Of a stretch of 64,000 nucleotides of DNA, positions 27,959 through 36,412 are shown piece by piece. The DNA comes from Ignavibacteria bacterium. Lineage in GTDB: Bacteria; Bacteroidota; Ignavibacteria; Tepidaquicellales; Tepidaquicellaceae. Position 1 is the stretch's first letter. Each line of letters starts with the position of its first letter. Below the pieces are notes generated by a model that searched no databases, was not told where the DNA came from, and saw only the letters and a list, made by a program, of their open reading frames with translations. Where the stretch lies: assembly GCA_016716125.1 (NCBI GenBank), contig JADJWZ010000040.1, positions 120,680 through 184,679 of the forward strand, read 5' to 3'. Both the position numbers and the translations under genes were made by a program.

Positions 27959-28223
27959 TGAAAATCTCGACCCGAGATTAAAGAATTATATTAATTCCGA
28001 TAAATTAACCATTGAAATTTTTTCAGTAAAAGATATGAATTGGCTCGGCTTAAAGAATGGAGAATTATTAACTCAAGCTATAAAAGAACGTTTCGATATA
28101 TTCATTTCTGCTGACCGGCAGCTCAAACATCAACAAAATCTCGTTGCGTACAATATTAATGTTATCGTATTGAAATTAATTAAAAATAATTTTCCAACCA
28201 ACTTCTTAAAATTCCTGACTTAA
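27942..28223 (+). CDS. DUF5615 PIN-like toxin
   Basis: A 93-residue protein read from the ATG at 27942, within the end of the antitoxin gene. The opening 'MKALLDENLDPRLKNYI' holds the first acidic pair of the PIN-like fold, and 'FDIFISADRQLKHQQNL' carries the downstream acidic site typical of DUF5615/Mut7-C-like nucleases. A longer frame from 27897 exists, but its extra residues have no family support and overlap more of the antitoxin. Probably an RNase-type toxin. Confidence 0.82.
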   Translation: MKALLDENLDPRLKNYINSDKLTIEIFSVKDMNWLGLKNGELLTQAIKERFDIFISADRQLKHQQNLVAYNINVIVLKLIKNNFPTNFLKFLT

Positions 28224-28408
28224 AGAAAAAGCGGAAAAAATTTCGTTTGATAAAAATAATTCCGGATATTTCGAAATCTGATCTTTGTCGCCCTTTTGTA
28301 TTTAGAAAAAGTTGAGATTTGTCAAAAACGACTGAATGGCTTTATTAAATAGTATCAAACAAATTTGGAATATTACTAACAACAGAAAGCTAACATCTAA
28401 CAACTAGC

Positions 28409-28576
28409 ATGCAAACAACTAACAGTGAACAACAAAGAACTTTCAAAATCTGGCGCGGTGATTCAAAAGGAGGAGACTTTGTAGAATATAAAATTGAGCC
28501 TGATGTTGGGATGGTCATACTTGATGTTATTCATCGCATACAGTCTGAGCAGGCGAATAACTCGAAATATATTTAG
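28409..28576 (+). pseudogene. sdhB: Truncated succinate dehydrogenase iron-sulfur subunit
   Basis: A 55-codon frame starting ATG at 28409. 'FKIWRGDSKGGDFVEYKIE' and 'GMVILDVIHRIQSEQA' are the start of the SdhB/FrdB 2Fe-2S domain. It diverges and stops exactly where the cysteine-rich cluster should begin. No other sdh gene is nearby, so this is an isolated 5' fragment, probably cut by arrival of the ParE module beside it. Confidence 0.75.
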
Positions 28577-28580
28577 TTTA

Positions 28581-28877
28581 CTAAAACTTTTTCTTATCGG
28601 GATTTTGTCGATTGTCAAATAAATTTAATATGATTAAGTTATTGTCTCTCACTTTGTAAAATAACGATATTTGTTTTACAACTATAAAGCCCCTAATATT
28701 TCTTTCTTTTACTTCAAGTGTTCCTATATCGGGGAAATCTGCTAATAGATTTACTATTTGATTAATTCTGGTTTTGAACTTATTGGAAGAATTCTCCCCA
28801 TAATCCTTATTAAGATAATCACAAATCTTACCGAGTTTTTTATCAGCTCTCTTTGTCCAAAATATTTCTAATGTCAA
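28581..28877 (-). CDS. ParE/RelE-family toxin
   Basis: A 98-residue basic protein of the RelE/ParE superfamily: 'IFWTKRADKKLGKICDYLNKDYGENSSNKF', 'LADFPDIGTLEVKERNIRGFIVVKQISLFYKVRDNNLIILNLFDNRQNP'. The C-terminal 'LFDNRQNP' is the usual ParE end. It overlaps the upstream antitoxin by 4 bases (ATGA), so translation is coupled. Whether it targets gyrase or ribosomal mRNA cannot be told. Confidence 0.87.
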   Translation of the reverse strand: MTLEIFWTKRADKKLGKICDYLNKDYGENSSNKFKTRINQIVNLLADFPDIGTLEVKERNIRGFIVVKQISLFYKVRDNNLIILNLFDNRQNPDKKKF

Positions 28878-29110
28878 AATTTATGTTTTTTGAGAATCTC
28901 CGAATGAGAAATTAAATTATTCTCATCTTCTGATTCTTTATCCGATATAATTAATTCATCTTGCTCTTCCTTGGTTAAGTTATTCCATAAATCCCCTGAG
29001 TTAAAGTTTTTCATTTTTTTCAAGACAAAATAAAATTTAGATAATAATAAGTCACTATCTACACTGTCAATTATTTGATGAAGATTTTTTTTTAATTCAA
29101 TTGTAGTCAT
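28874..29110 (-). CDS. Antitoxin of the ParE pair
   Basis: A 78-residue acidic protein ('MTTIELKKNLHQIIDSVDSDLLLSKFYFVLKKMKN...LTKEEQDELIISDKESEDENNLISHSEILKKHKF') of the type placed before ParE toxins in Bacteroidota. It overlaps the toxin start by 4 bases. No DNA-binding fold was recognised with confidence. Confidence 0.75.
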   Translation of the reverse strand: MTTIELKKNLHQIIDSVDSDLLLSKFYFVLKKMKNFNSGDLWNNLTKEEQDELIISDKESEDENNLISHSEILKKHKF

Positions 29111-29391
29111 TTGTTTTTAGTTTTTTCTAAACTACTAAATAAAAATTATTTATTCAGTGTCAAATAAAATTGTTGAGTATATAAAACAATGAAATCAAAA
29201 AATCGATAATTACACATAGACTTTAATCACTGTACTTATATTTTGAAACGGAAGCAAAAGAAAGACATGCATAAATTTATTCTTTTTTTAAAAAATGATA
29301 TGCTTTAAGAAGCTGCCTAATAGTTTCTTAAAAAGAACTTAACTATTCTAAGTTTACAAATAATTTATATTTCAAGACGGTAAAATTGCTT

Positions 29392-30747
29392 TTATTTTAA
29401 CAGCAGCATCCTTTTTACAGATGAAAATTTGTCCGAGCTTAATTTGTAAAAATAAACTCCTGATGAATACTCAGAAGCATTCCATTGAACTGAATATTCG
29501 CCCGGCGCAGAAAATTTATTTACAAGAGTTTCAATTTCCTTTCCATTTATTTCAAATATTTTAAGAGTATATTCAGAAGATGCGGGAATTGAATATTTTA
29601 TGGTTGTCTCAGGGTTGAAAGGATTTGGAAAGTTTTGATAAAGTTTAAATCCCTGTATGATTTCATTTGAATTGCCTGTACCTGTGATGACATCGGTTAA
29701 TCTTGCAATATGATTCAGGGGACTGCTTCCAAAGAAATTGAATTGTCCGCCTACAATTAAGAGATCATTAAATTTGGATATTGATAAGATAAAACTATTT
29801 AAAGCCGGAGTTGGAAATGACCATTTGCTTCCATTCCACTTTGCAAAAAGAGAACCTGAAGGGCTTCCGGTAAATCCACCGAGATAAATTTCATTGTTAG
29901 AAACCGGATAAACACAAACCGGAGCTCCTGTAACTCCATTACCAATTGCGCTCCAGGAACTTCCATCCCATCTGGCAATATTATTTGCAGATATGTCTCC
30001 TGCAGAATCAATGAATCCGGTAATATACAGATCATTTCCGAGACAATGCATTCCTTTGATCTCTCCGCGCACGCCGGATCCTACTGCAGACCATGATGAG
30101 CCGTTCCACTGCGCTATGTTCCTTACTGTAACTCCTCCTGCAAGATTAAACAATCCACCTGCATAAACAATACCGCTTTGCGAAACTGCCATAGCATCCA
30201 GGTTGAGATTTATTCCGCTTCCAAGAGCTGACCAGCTTACTCCGTCCCATTTTGCGATCTGACTTGCAGAGTCGCTTCCTGCAATTGTAAAAAATCCTGA
30301 GACATAAATATTTCCATTATGTATAATTATTTTTTTTACCCTGTGATTTACGCCGGTCCCCAGAGCCGACCAGCTTGTTCCGTTCCATTTTGCAATGCGG
30401 TTGACAGTAACTCCTCCGGCAGTTGTAAAATCACCTCCGGCATAAACATCATCGCCGTCGATCGCGATAGTATGAACTGTTCCGTTAACGCCGGTTCCTA
30501 AAGCCGACCATTCTGTGCCGTTCCATACAGCTATCCTGTTTACGGTGATACCGCCCGCATTTACGAATTGTCCTGCGGCATAAATCTCATTTTCACTTTT
30601 TATGAAAATGTCATTCACCGAACTTGAAACACCATTGCCTATTGCTGTCCACGTAAACGATGAAGTGTCTGAAGTTTGTGAATATCCTGTGTTGAAATTA
30701 AAGGCGGTAATTATGAGTATGATTAAAACTGTAAACTTATTTTTCAT
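29392..30747 (-). CDS. Secreted WNG-repeat propeller with T9SS sorting domain
   Basis: A 451-residue secreted protein. Signal peptide 1-24 ends 'GYSQ'. The body is six repeats of about 48 residues with the pattern 'AGGVTVNRIAKWNGTSWSALGTGV', a propeller-type repeat common in FCB exoproteins. A T9SS type A domain starts at 'LYQNFPNPFNPET' near 368. A GGAG ribosome site lies before the ATG at 30747. Single-gene unit. Confidence 0.87.
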   Translation of the reverse strand: MKNKFTVLIILIITAFNFNTGYSQTSDTSSFTWTAIGNGVSSSVNDIFIKSENEIYAAGQFVNAGGITVNRIAVWNGTEWSALGTGVNGTVHTIAIDGDDVYAGGDFTTAGGVTVNRIAKWNGTSWSALGTGVNHRVKKIIIHNGNIYVSGFFTIAGSDSASQIAKWDGVSWSALGSGINLNLDAMAVSQSGIVYAGGLFNLAGGVTVRNIAQWNGSSWSAVGSGVRGEIKGMHCLGNDLYITGFIDSAGDISANNIARWDGSSWSAIGNGVTGAPVCVYPVSNNEIYLGGFTGSPSGSLFAKWNGSKWSFPTPALNSFILSISKFNDLLIVGGQFNFFGSSPLNHIARLTDVITGTGNSNEIIQGFKLYQNFPNPFNPETTIKYSIPASSEYTLKIFEINGKEIETLVNKFSAPGEYSVQWNASEYSSGVYFYKLSSDKFSSVKRMLLLK

Positions 30748-31033
30748 TTTAATCTCCGTTTGATTTTGCTTATGATAATTTAATTTATTTTTAGTATCAA
30801 TACATTTTTACATTCAAAGATTACAATCGCTCACACCGGTCCTGAAAGGTAATGAGATCAGGCGAATTGTTGATACGAAATAATATAAAAAAGAAGTAAA
30901 TTTTTGTGGAAAATAACTGTTACGCAGGAAATTTAATTCTGTCCGTTAGGAATATGGTCCCGGATTATGCCACCGCCGTTAAATACTTCGTTTGAAATTC
31001 CCGTCCCGCAGTTTATTCCTATGCCGGATTTAC

Positions 31034-31110
31034 AACCGACTAATTGACCAACTTTACCGAAGTCAAAACCTTTCCGTGTAAATATAAATATTTTATCTTT
31101 GTATCGACTT
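31034..31110 (+). promoter_or_regulatory. Promoter module A, before the DoxX gene
   Basis: Contains ACCGAC, TTGACCAA (TTG at 31044), TTACCGAA and the -7 box TATCTTTG (31094-31101) followed by GTATCG. The same words in the same order, with the identical 50-base distance from TTGACCA to the box, precede the DUF1269 gene at 32499-32570. The shared upstream words probably bind the AraC-type regulator encoded between the two genes. Confidence 0.7.
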
Positions 31111-31188
31111 CAACGTGTTTGATCATACGTTATTCAAAACAATGATGACCAGGCGCTGGAAGAATCTTAATTTAAAAATTAATAAAAG

Positions 31189-31512
31189 ATGGAAATAACA
31201 ATAATAATCAAAGTGGTTTTAGCTTTAATATTTACTCTAGCCGTAATTGGAAAGCTGACGGGTAAAACAAAATCAACTTTTGAAAACGCTGGTTTCAGTC
31301 CGGCGGTAATGTATGCCACAGCTGTTGCGGAAATAGTTTTTACTGTTGGTTTGTTTACAAGGTATGAACTGTTTGCGGCACTGGGTTTACTTGCGGTAAT
31401 CGGCGGCGCTATTTACGCTTTGCTTCGTCAAAAGGCAACACCGGCGCATTATGCGCTTCCGGTAATTACTGTAATTTTATTGCTTGCCTTGCTTGGCTTT
31501 ATACTTGCATAA
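31189..31512 (+). CDS. DoxX-like membrane protein
   Basis: A 107-residue protein with four predicted membrane helices (about 5-22, 42-60, 65-82, 90-106) and 'IGKLTGKTKSTFENAGFSPAVMYATAVAEI', characteristic of DoxX-like proteins. Such proteins are small membrane partners of uncertain redox-related function. It starts at the ATG at 31189, 88 bases after the -7 box, and is followed by the AraC-type regulator gene. Confidence 0.85.
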   Translation: MEITIIIKVVLALIFTLAVIGKLTGKTKSTFENAGFSPAVMYATAVAEIVFTVGLFTRYELFAALGLLAVIGGAIYALLRQKATPAHYALPVITVILLLALLGFILA

Positions 31513-31573
31513 TCAACATTTATTTAACAAATTATTGCATTGGAAGCATCATAAAATTAAATAGTTTTGAGCT

Positions 31574-32479
31574 ATGGCAAGACAAAGCCCAAAAACTTCT
31601 TTTTACAAGCATACCGAATTCTTGTCAGGTCCTGACTTTAATACAAATCCAAACGTCCCCGGTTTTTCAGTAAGGTACAATCAGCCGTTCTTTAAGCAAG
31701 GCCGGTTCAAACATCACTTCAGGTCTGATTTTCTCAATATCCTTCTCATATTGAAAGGTGAAATAACGGTCTCATTAAATCTCGAAAAATATACTGCAAA
31801 GAAAGACAGTTTAATAATTGTTTCCCCCTATACAATAAAAAAAGTTGAAAAGTTATCAAAAGATAACTTTGTTTCAGGCGTGAATTTCACCATAGATTTT
31901 TTAACTGCTATAGGAATGCCGAAAATTGCCGTTGAATTGCCGGATTATTTTTCCTCTCAGTATTCTCCTCACTGGAATCTTAAAAGAAAAGATGCAGCTA
32001 CATTGCAATTGCTCATGAAACAGCTCAATGAGAGAATTTCTTCGATGAATGAACAGGTGTATGGCAAAGAACTCCTATACCACACTTTTTACATCTTTAT
32101 ATATGAGGTGTATGATATGAGCAAGAAATATGCGACACCTATCAGCCATCATATTTCGAGAAAAGAAAACCTTGTTATGAATTTTCAGCATCTGTTGCAA
32201 AAGCAGTTCAGGAACATCCGAAATGTGCAGACTTATGCGGAACAACTCAATATCACTCCGAAATATCTTACCGAAACGGTAAAAGAAATCACAGGCAAAA
32301 CAGCAGGTGAACTGATTGACAGTTACGTAATGCTGGAAGCAAAGCTTTTACTGGACGATCCTCTGCTGAGCATTGCGCAGATCGCCGATGAATTGAATTT
32401 CAGCGACCAATCCTTCTTTGGCAAATTCTTTAAAAGGCATAATGGTGTTTCCCCAAAAGAATACCGTCTCTCATCTTAA
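31574..32479 (+). CDS. AraC-family transcriptional regulator
   Basis: A 301-residue activator with an N-terminal cupin-like sensing domain (about 30-150) and a C-terminal double helix-turn-helix (about 200-301): 'VQTYAEQLNITPKYLTETVKEITGKTAGELIDSYVMLEAKLLL' and 'SIAQIADELNFSDQSFFGKFFKRHNGVSPKEYR'. Placement between two genes sharing an upstream promoter module suggests it controls both. The inducer is unknown. Confidence 0.92.
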   Translation: MARQSPKTSFYKHTEFLSGPDFNTNPNVPGFSVRYNQPFFKQGRFKHHFRSDFLNILLILKGEITVSLNLEKYTAKKDSLIIVSPYTIKKVEKLSKDNFVSGVNFTIDFLTAIGMPKIAVELPDYFSSQYSPHWNLKRKDAATLQLLMKQLNERISSMNEQVYGKELLYHTFYIFIYEVYDMSKKYATPISHHISRKENLVMNFQHLLQKQFRNIRNVQTYAEQLNITPKYLTETVKEITGKTAGELIDSYVMLEAKLLLDDPLLSIAQIADELNFSDQSFFGKFFKRHNGVSPKEYRLSS

Positions 32480-32498
32480 GCGCAATTAATTTCTACAA

Positions 32499-32570
32499 AC
32501 CGACTTATTGACCAATCTTACCGAAACGCAAACCTTGTACAGAGATAAGCTTCTGTCTATATTTGTATCG
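32499..32570 (+). promoter_or_regulatory. Promoter module B, before the DUF1269 gene
   Basis: ACCGAC, TTGACCAA (TTG at 32508), TTACCGAA and the -7 box TATATTTG (32558-32565) followed by GTATCG reproduce module A at 31034-31110, with the same 50-base spacing between TTGACCA and the box. Confidence 0.7.
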
Positions 32571-32614
32571 TTACAACATTGAATTTATTAATTAACTTTA
32601 AAAACTAAAAAATC

Positions 32615-33451
32615 ATGAACAAAATGTTAGTTGCAGTTTTCGATAACGAAAACAAAGCACACGAAGGTTTAACTACCTTAAAATCTTTACATGACAACGG
32701 TGACATAAGCTTGTATGCTTCAGCCGTGATCAACAAAGATGCCAATGGAAAAGTGCATCTTAAAACCGCTCAGGATACAGAACCTATAGGTACGGCAACA
32801 GGTCTTTTTACAGGAAGTCTGATCGGACTTCTGGGTGGGCCGGTTGGAGTTGCAATAGGCGCTGCCACAGGCACATTAATCGGATTGCTTTTTGACGAAG
32901 ATCACGACAGTGTCAATATCGAGTTTGTCGAAGAAGTATCCAACGCTATGACCAACGGCAAAACAGCGGTAATAGCAGAGATTGATGAAGACTGGAATAT
33001 CCCTGTAGATACCGGACTTGAACCGTATAATGCGATAGTGTTCAGAAGATACAGGTACGAAGTTGTCGACCAGCAGCTGGAAAGAGAATCAAAAGCGATT
33101 GCAGATGAATTTGATGCGCTGGAAGAGGAATTGAAGCATGCAAATGAAGAGAGAAAAGCAAAAATTAAAGCATCGGTCACAAACCTGAAAAATAAGGCAA
33201 AGGCTACGAATGAGATGCTGAATAAGAAGATCAATGACATCCAGAAAGAGCTTGACGGCAAAGTCAAAGCGATTCAGGATCAGATCAATGATGCAAATGA
33301 AAAAAGAAAAGCCAAGCTTCAAAAACGATTAGGCACATTACAAGAGGAGTACAAAGTAAGAATGGCAAAGCTTAAAAAAGCATCAGGATTGATCAATGAG
33401 GCGTTAGGTCCAAAAACTGAAGCCGGGAAAAATGAAGCGGTTTCGGTATAG
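32615..33451 (+). CDS. DUF1269 protein with C-terminal coiled coil
   Basis: A 278-residue protein. Residues 1-130 match the DUF1269/general-stress type fold ('MLVAVFDNENKAHEGLTTLKSLHDNGDISLYASAVI') interrupted by a glycine-rich hydrophobic segment (about 58-92) likely in the membrane. Residues 150-265 are a highly charged coiled coil with repeats such as 'ANEERKAKIKA' and 'ANEKRKAKLQK'. Driven by promoter module B and closed by a strong terminator at 33484-33509. Confidence 0.8.
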   Translation: MNKMLVAVFDNENKAHEGLTTLKSLHDNGDISLYASAVINKDANGKVHLKTAQDTEPIGTATGLFTGSLIGLLGGPVGVAIGAATGTLIGLLFDEDHDSVNIEFVEEVSNAMTNGKTAVIAEIDEDWNIPVDTGLEPYNAIVFRRYRYEVVDQQLERESKAIADEFDALEEELKHANEERKAKIKASVTNLKNKAKATNEMLNKKINDIQKELDGKVKAIQDQINDANEKRKAKLQKRLGTLQEEYKVRMAKLKKASGLINEALGPKTEAGKNEAVSV

Positions 33452-33483
33452 CGCTGAATTTTAAAACAAACAATGATAAAATT

Positions 33484-33509
33484 GGGGCAGGATCTTTCTG
33501 CCCCTTTTT
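33484..33509 (+). terminator. Rho-independent terminator
   Basis: GGGGCAG (33484-33490) pairs with CTGCCCC (33498-33504) and is followed by TTTTT. It ends the DUF1269 unit. Confidence 0.85.
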
Positions 33510-33539
33510 CATTATCGACTTGACGCAAAAAAGACTTTG

Positions 33540-33642
33540 TACATCTCGCCGCACTTTTCATTTGTGAAACAGTAGATACATCATGACCTTTCAGAAATGG
33601 AATTAATTTCTTTGTAACACATTCATCCAGCAGGATTTTCAG
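33540..33642 (-). pseudogene. Decayed DUF5615 toxin remnant
   Basis: On the minus strand, within the end of the DUF433 gene, translation gives 'LKILLDECVTKKLIPFLKGHDVSTVSQM', the start of a DUF5615 toxin. The position aligned with the ATG of the intact toxin at 27942 reads CTG (33642-33640), so the start codon is changed, and similarity stops after about 30 residues. The antitoxin is therefore left without an active toxin. Confidence 0.7.
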
Positions 33643-33859
33643 TAAGGATTTCAGTTGAAGAATTTATTAATTTTTCAGATAGCTCGAGAACTTTAATAAC
33701 CTGTTCTTTTGAAACTCCTTCAAAATCTTCAAGAAATTCATCTATAGTTTCACCGGCTTCCAGGCTATCAAAAAGATTCTTTATAGGCACACGAGTTCCG
33801 TTGAATACAGGTGTACCGCCAAGAATTTCTTTATCAATATTTATAATACTATTTTTCAT
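33623..33859 (-). CDS. DUF433 antitoxin, orphaned
   Basis: A 78-residue DUF433 protein ('IDKEILGGTPVFNGTRVPIKNLFDSLEAGETIDEFLEDF'), paralogous to 27719-27958. The ATG at 33859 is preferred over the longer frame from 33898, whose 13 extra residues are not part of the family. Its partner toxin is reduced to a fragment, so it may now act only as a DNA-binding regulator or protect against related toxins. Confidence 0.83.
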   Translation of the reverse strand: MKNSIINIDKEILGGTPVFNGTRVPIKNLFDSLEAGETIDEFLEDFEGVSKEQVIKVLELSEKLINSSTEILTENPAG

Positions 33860-33981
33860 ACTAATAAAATACCTATCACAATTTACAAAATAAAGCATTT
33901 TGTTTTCACGCTATTATTGGTGCTCCGTATTGTTTCTTTCTCTTACATATATTTGTCAGTCCGAAAATTACTTCTTAAAAA

Positions 33982-34524
33982 TTATATTATACTTCCAATA
34001 ATTTTTTCATTTAAAATCTCTTTAATATTTAATATTACATTGGCTAGGATGCATATCTTTTTCTTGTCGTATAAGCTTTTATCTCCGGTGAATATAAGAT
34101 CGGATTTTGAAATTAGAGATTCTTCCAGCCGCGTATATCCGTCCGGTGCAAACTTAAAATCTGCAGTTTCATCCATGCAGTCATAAATAATCAGATCCGC
34201 GGTCATATCATCGGATAAAGGTAAAGCCATAGGAGTATAAAACCATAGTATGTATCTGTGGATATTCATTATTGCAAACAAAGTTTTGAGTAATTTTCTT
34301 TGACGGGTGTTATCATCGGAATCATTTTTATCTCCAGTCAGATATAATTTCACTACCCAAATTCCCTCACCTGCAGATATTAGTGAAAATTTTTCTTCAT
34401 ACGAGTTGAACAATGGTTCTTCAATAAAAAAGATTCGGTAGACGGATGAGAACTTAGTAAGAAGATGTTGAGGCTTTTGAAAATCAAAATCCCATTTCAT
34501 ATGGGAGAAACATATCAGATCCAT
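33982..34524 (-). pseudogene. Truncated glycosyltransferase
   Basis: The first 155 residues match the N-terminal domain of glycosyltransferases that begin 'DLICFSH..WDF.FQ.PQHLL..F' and contain 'FFIEEPLF', 'DLIIYDCMDE' and 'SKSDLIFTGDKSLYDKK'. A frameshift at an A-run near 34063 then gives unrelated residues (the neighbouring frame reads 'KKDMHPSQ', fitting the family better), and the sugar-nucleotide-binding half is absent. A broken surface-polysaccharide type gene. Confidence 0.75.
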
Positions 34525-35353
34525 GATATATTATTAAAATTAAATAAATTTGTTTAATTCTTTCAAATCTAATTGAAAGATATTCCGGTTAAATTATATT
34601 TTTGTATCTGAAATGATGCTAAAGGCGAAGATCCATTTTGCCTGGCTTTCCTCGTGAAGCATGAGTAAAGATTCATTTCATAATTTGGGTACATCTGATA
34701 TATCAATGCTACTATACGGTTTAGCACTACTTACATTAATTTCATCTGACGTTTTTCTTTCATTAATAAATTATTAAAGATAAACACTCCTGTTTATACA
34801 AGTCTTATGCCACATATTAAATATTGATATTAATAAATAAGCGGATGAATTAAAACTGATGGGAAGAATCAACATTGGTTCATGCGACAGGTTTGTCACA
34901 GGGTTTGTCAATTTTGTCAAAGCAATTCTTATTAGATATGATATTTTTAGAAACGAGAAAAAAATATTCTTAAATATCTTCTTTAAGACAGGTTTTTATA
35001 CAAAAGTAAAAAGTTTTCATGGCTTAGTTGTTTGGCATACAAATTGTCATTATATAACTGTCAACAAAACTTATACATAGTATTGTGATACCTATGTTTA
35101 AGACCCTGTAAGAAATTAATCGATGCAAATTCCACAGAGAGTATACATCAGGCTGACTATTCCGAAAAGGAATAAACTTAATTCAAAAATAATCTATCGA
35201 ATTATATCAAAGCATATGATGGAGAAGAAAAAACTATTGTAAAAAAGAATTAAAAAGAATTAAAGGATATCATCATTCAGCTATTGCACTCAATTATAGA
35301 ATGTACTGTCCTTAAAATTTAATCCACTAATTTATTAATAAAAATAAACACAA
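34525..35353. other. Long spacer with TTTGTCA repeats
   Basis: An 829-base region with no supported gene. Three TTTGTCA direct repeats lie at 34892-34898, 34904-34910 and 34913-34919. TTTGGCATACAAATTGTCA at 35031-35049 resembles a sigma-54 promoter, with GG-N10 but GT instead of GC. A short stretch near 35110-35240 reads like degraded coding DNA ('KKLIDANSTESIHQADYSEKE'), but I cannot assign it. Confidence 0.35.
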
Positions 35354-35959
35354 ATGAAAAACTCAAACGCAAAAAAAAATGGCAGCACCAATGGCAAAGC
35401 TGCAAGCAAAAAAAAATCTGCAGATTCAATGACGGAAGATTCAGCTTATACAGGTATGGAGTCTTCACAGCTTATGAAATTATTTGAAGATTCACTCAAA
35501 GACATTTACTGGGCAGAGAAAGCATTAACAAAAGCCATTCCTAAAATGATAAAAAACGCAACTTCCGAAGAACTCATCGAAGCTCTTGAAAACCACCTTG
35601 CAGAAACAGAAGAGCAGGTAACGCGTTGTGAAGATGTATTTAAATCAATCGATAAGAAAGCAACTGCAAAAAAATGCGAAGCTATGGACGGACTAATCAA
35701 AGAAGGTGAAGAAATTATGGAAGAATACGAAGAAGGAGCAATGTGTGACGCCGGTATTATTGCTGCCGGACAGAAAGTTGAACATTATGAGATCGCCTCC
35801 TATGGTACGTTAAGACAGTTTGCAGAAACACTTGGTCTGGAAGAAGCAGTTGAACTGCTTGAAGAAACATTAGAAGAGGAAAAAGCGGCAGATGAGAAAT
35901 TAACTGAAGTAGCGGTTTCAGTTGTAAATATTCAAGCCAGTCAGGAAGAGGAAGCTTAA
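35354..35959 (+). CDS. DUF892 (YciF-type) ferritin-like protein
   Basis: A 201-residue protein. A lysine-rich N-terminal tail (1-25) precedes a four-helix ferritin-like DUF892 domain (about 36-195): 'LMKLFEDSLKDIYWAEKALTKAIPKMIKNA', 'LENHLAETEEQVTRCEDVFK', 'DAGIIAAGQKVEHYEIASYGTLRQFAE'. The glutamates and histidines in these helices fit a di-metal site. YciF-type proteins are stress induced. A strong hairpin at 35984-36016 terminates it. Confidence 0.9.
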   Translation: MKNSNAKKNGSTNGKAASKKKSADSMTEDSAYTGMESSQLMKLFEDSLKDIYWAEKALTKAIPKMIKNATSEELIEALENHLAETEEQVTRCEDVFKSIDKKATAKKCEAMDGLIKEGEEIMEEYEEGAMCDAGIIAAGQKVEHYEIASYGTLRQFAETLGLEEAVELLEETLEEEKAADEKLTEVAVSVVNIQASQEEEA

Positions 35960-35983
35960 AAGTTCTGATATCCTACTTATCTT

Positions 35984-36016
35984 AAAAGGCCTTTGTAAAA
36001 TTTACACAGGCCTTTT
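35984..36016 (+). terminator. Rho-independent terminator
   Basis: AAAAGGCCT pairs with AGGCCTTTT around a 15-base loop, directly after the DUF892 gene. Confidence 0.8.
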
Positions 36017-36136
36017 GAATTTAAAATCTTTGCAGGTTATCAAAAATTATCAAAATAGCAGAATCATTCTAAAGGATTTATATCAATAAAGAATATAAAA
36101 TTAAAAATAATTTTCAAAAAAACTTAATATAAAAAC

Positions 36137-36382
36137 ATGGCTAAGAAAACGAAGTTCGAATTAAAGATCATGGAATACTACAACAATAATTGTAAAGATA
36201 AAGGGTTGATAATTATGGAGTCGGAAAAAAGAATGGATGCTGATTCTGAAATTATTTTTTATGATTTCATTTTTGGATATAATGAAAAAGAAATGAAAGT
36301 GGCATTTGCAGATGATGACGACAATGATGACATAAAAGGGAGATTCAAACAACTCCTTAGAGAAAACAATTTATATTTATAA
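36137..36382 (+). CDS. Small acidic hypothetical protein
   Basis: An 81-residue protein with no signal or membrane segment, rich in K, E and D with a 'ADDDDNDD' stretch near residue 55. It begins with ATG after the DUF892 terminator and ends 30 bases before the YqcI/YcgG-type gene, so it may be co-transcribed with it. Not recognised as any family. Confidence 0.5.
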   Translation: MAKKTKFELKIMEYYNNNCKDKGLIIMESEKRMDADSEIIFYDFIFGYNEKEMKVAFADDDDNDDIKGRFKQLLRENNLYL

Positions 36383-36412
36383 CCTAAGCAAGGCTTTAAT
36401 GAACAAAATGAA

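Noticed and set aside
30950..31080. Minus-strand stretch reading 'FDFGKVGQLVGCKSGIGINCGTG...'
   Set aside because: Has a run of glycine-rich residues and a stop but no start, and it covers the strongly supported promoter module A.
34859..35080. 73-codon frame upstream of the DUF892 gene
   Set aside because: No ribosome site and no family; it overlaps the TTTGTCA repeats and a promoter-like site.
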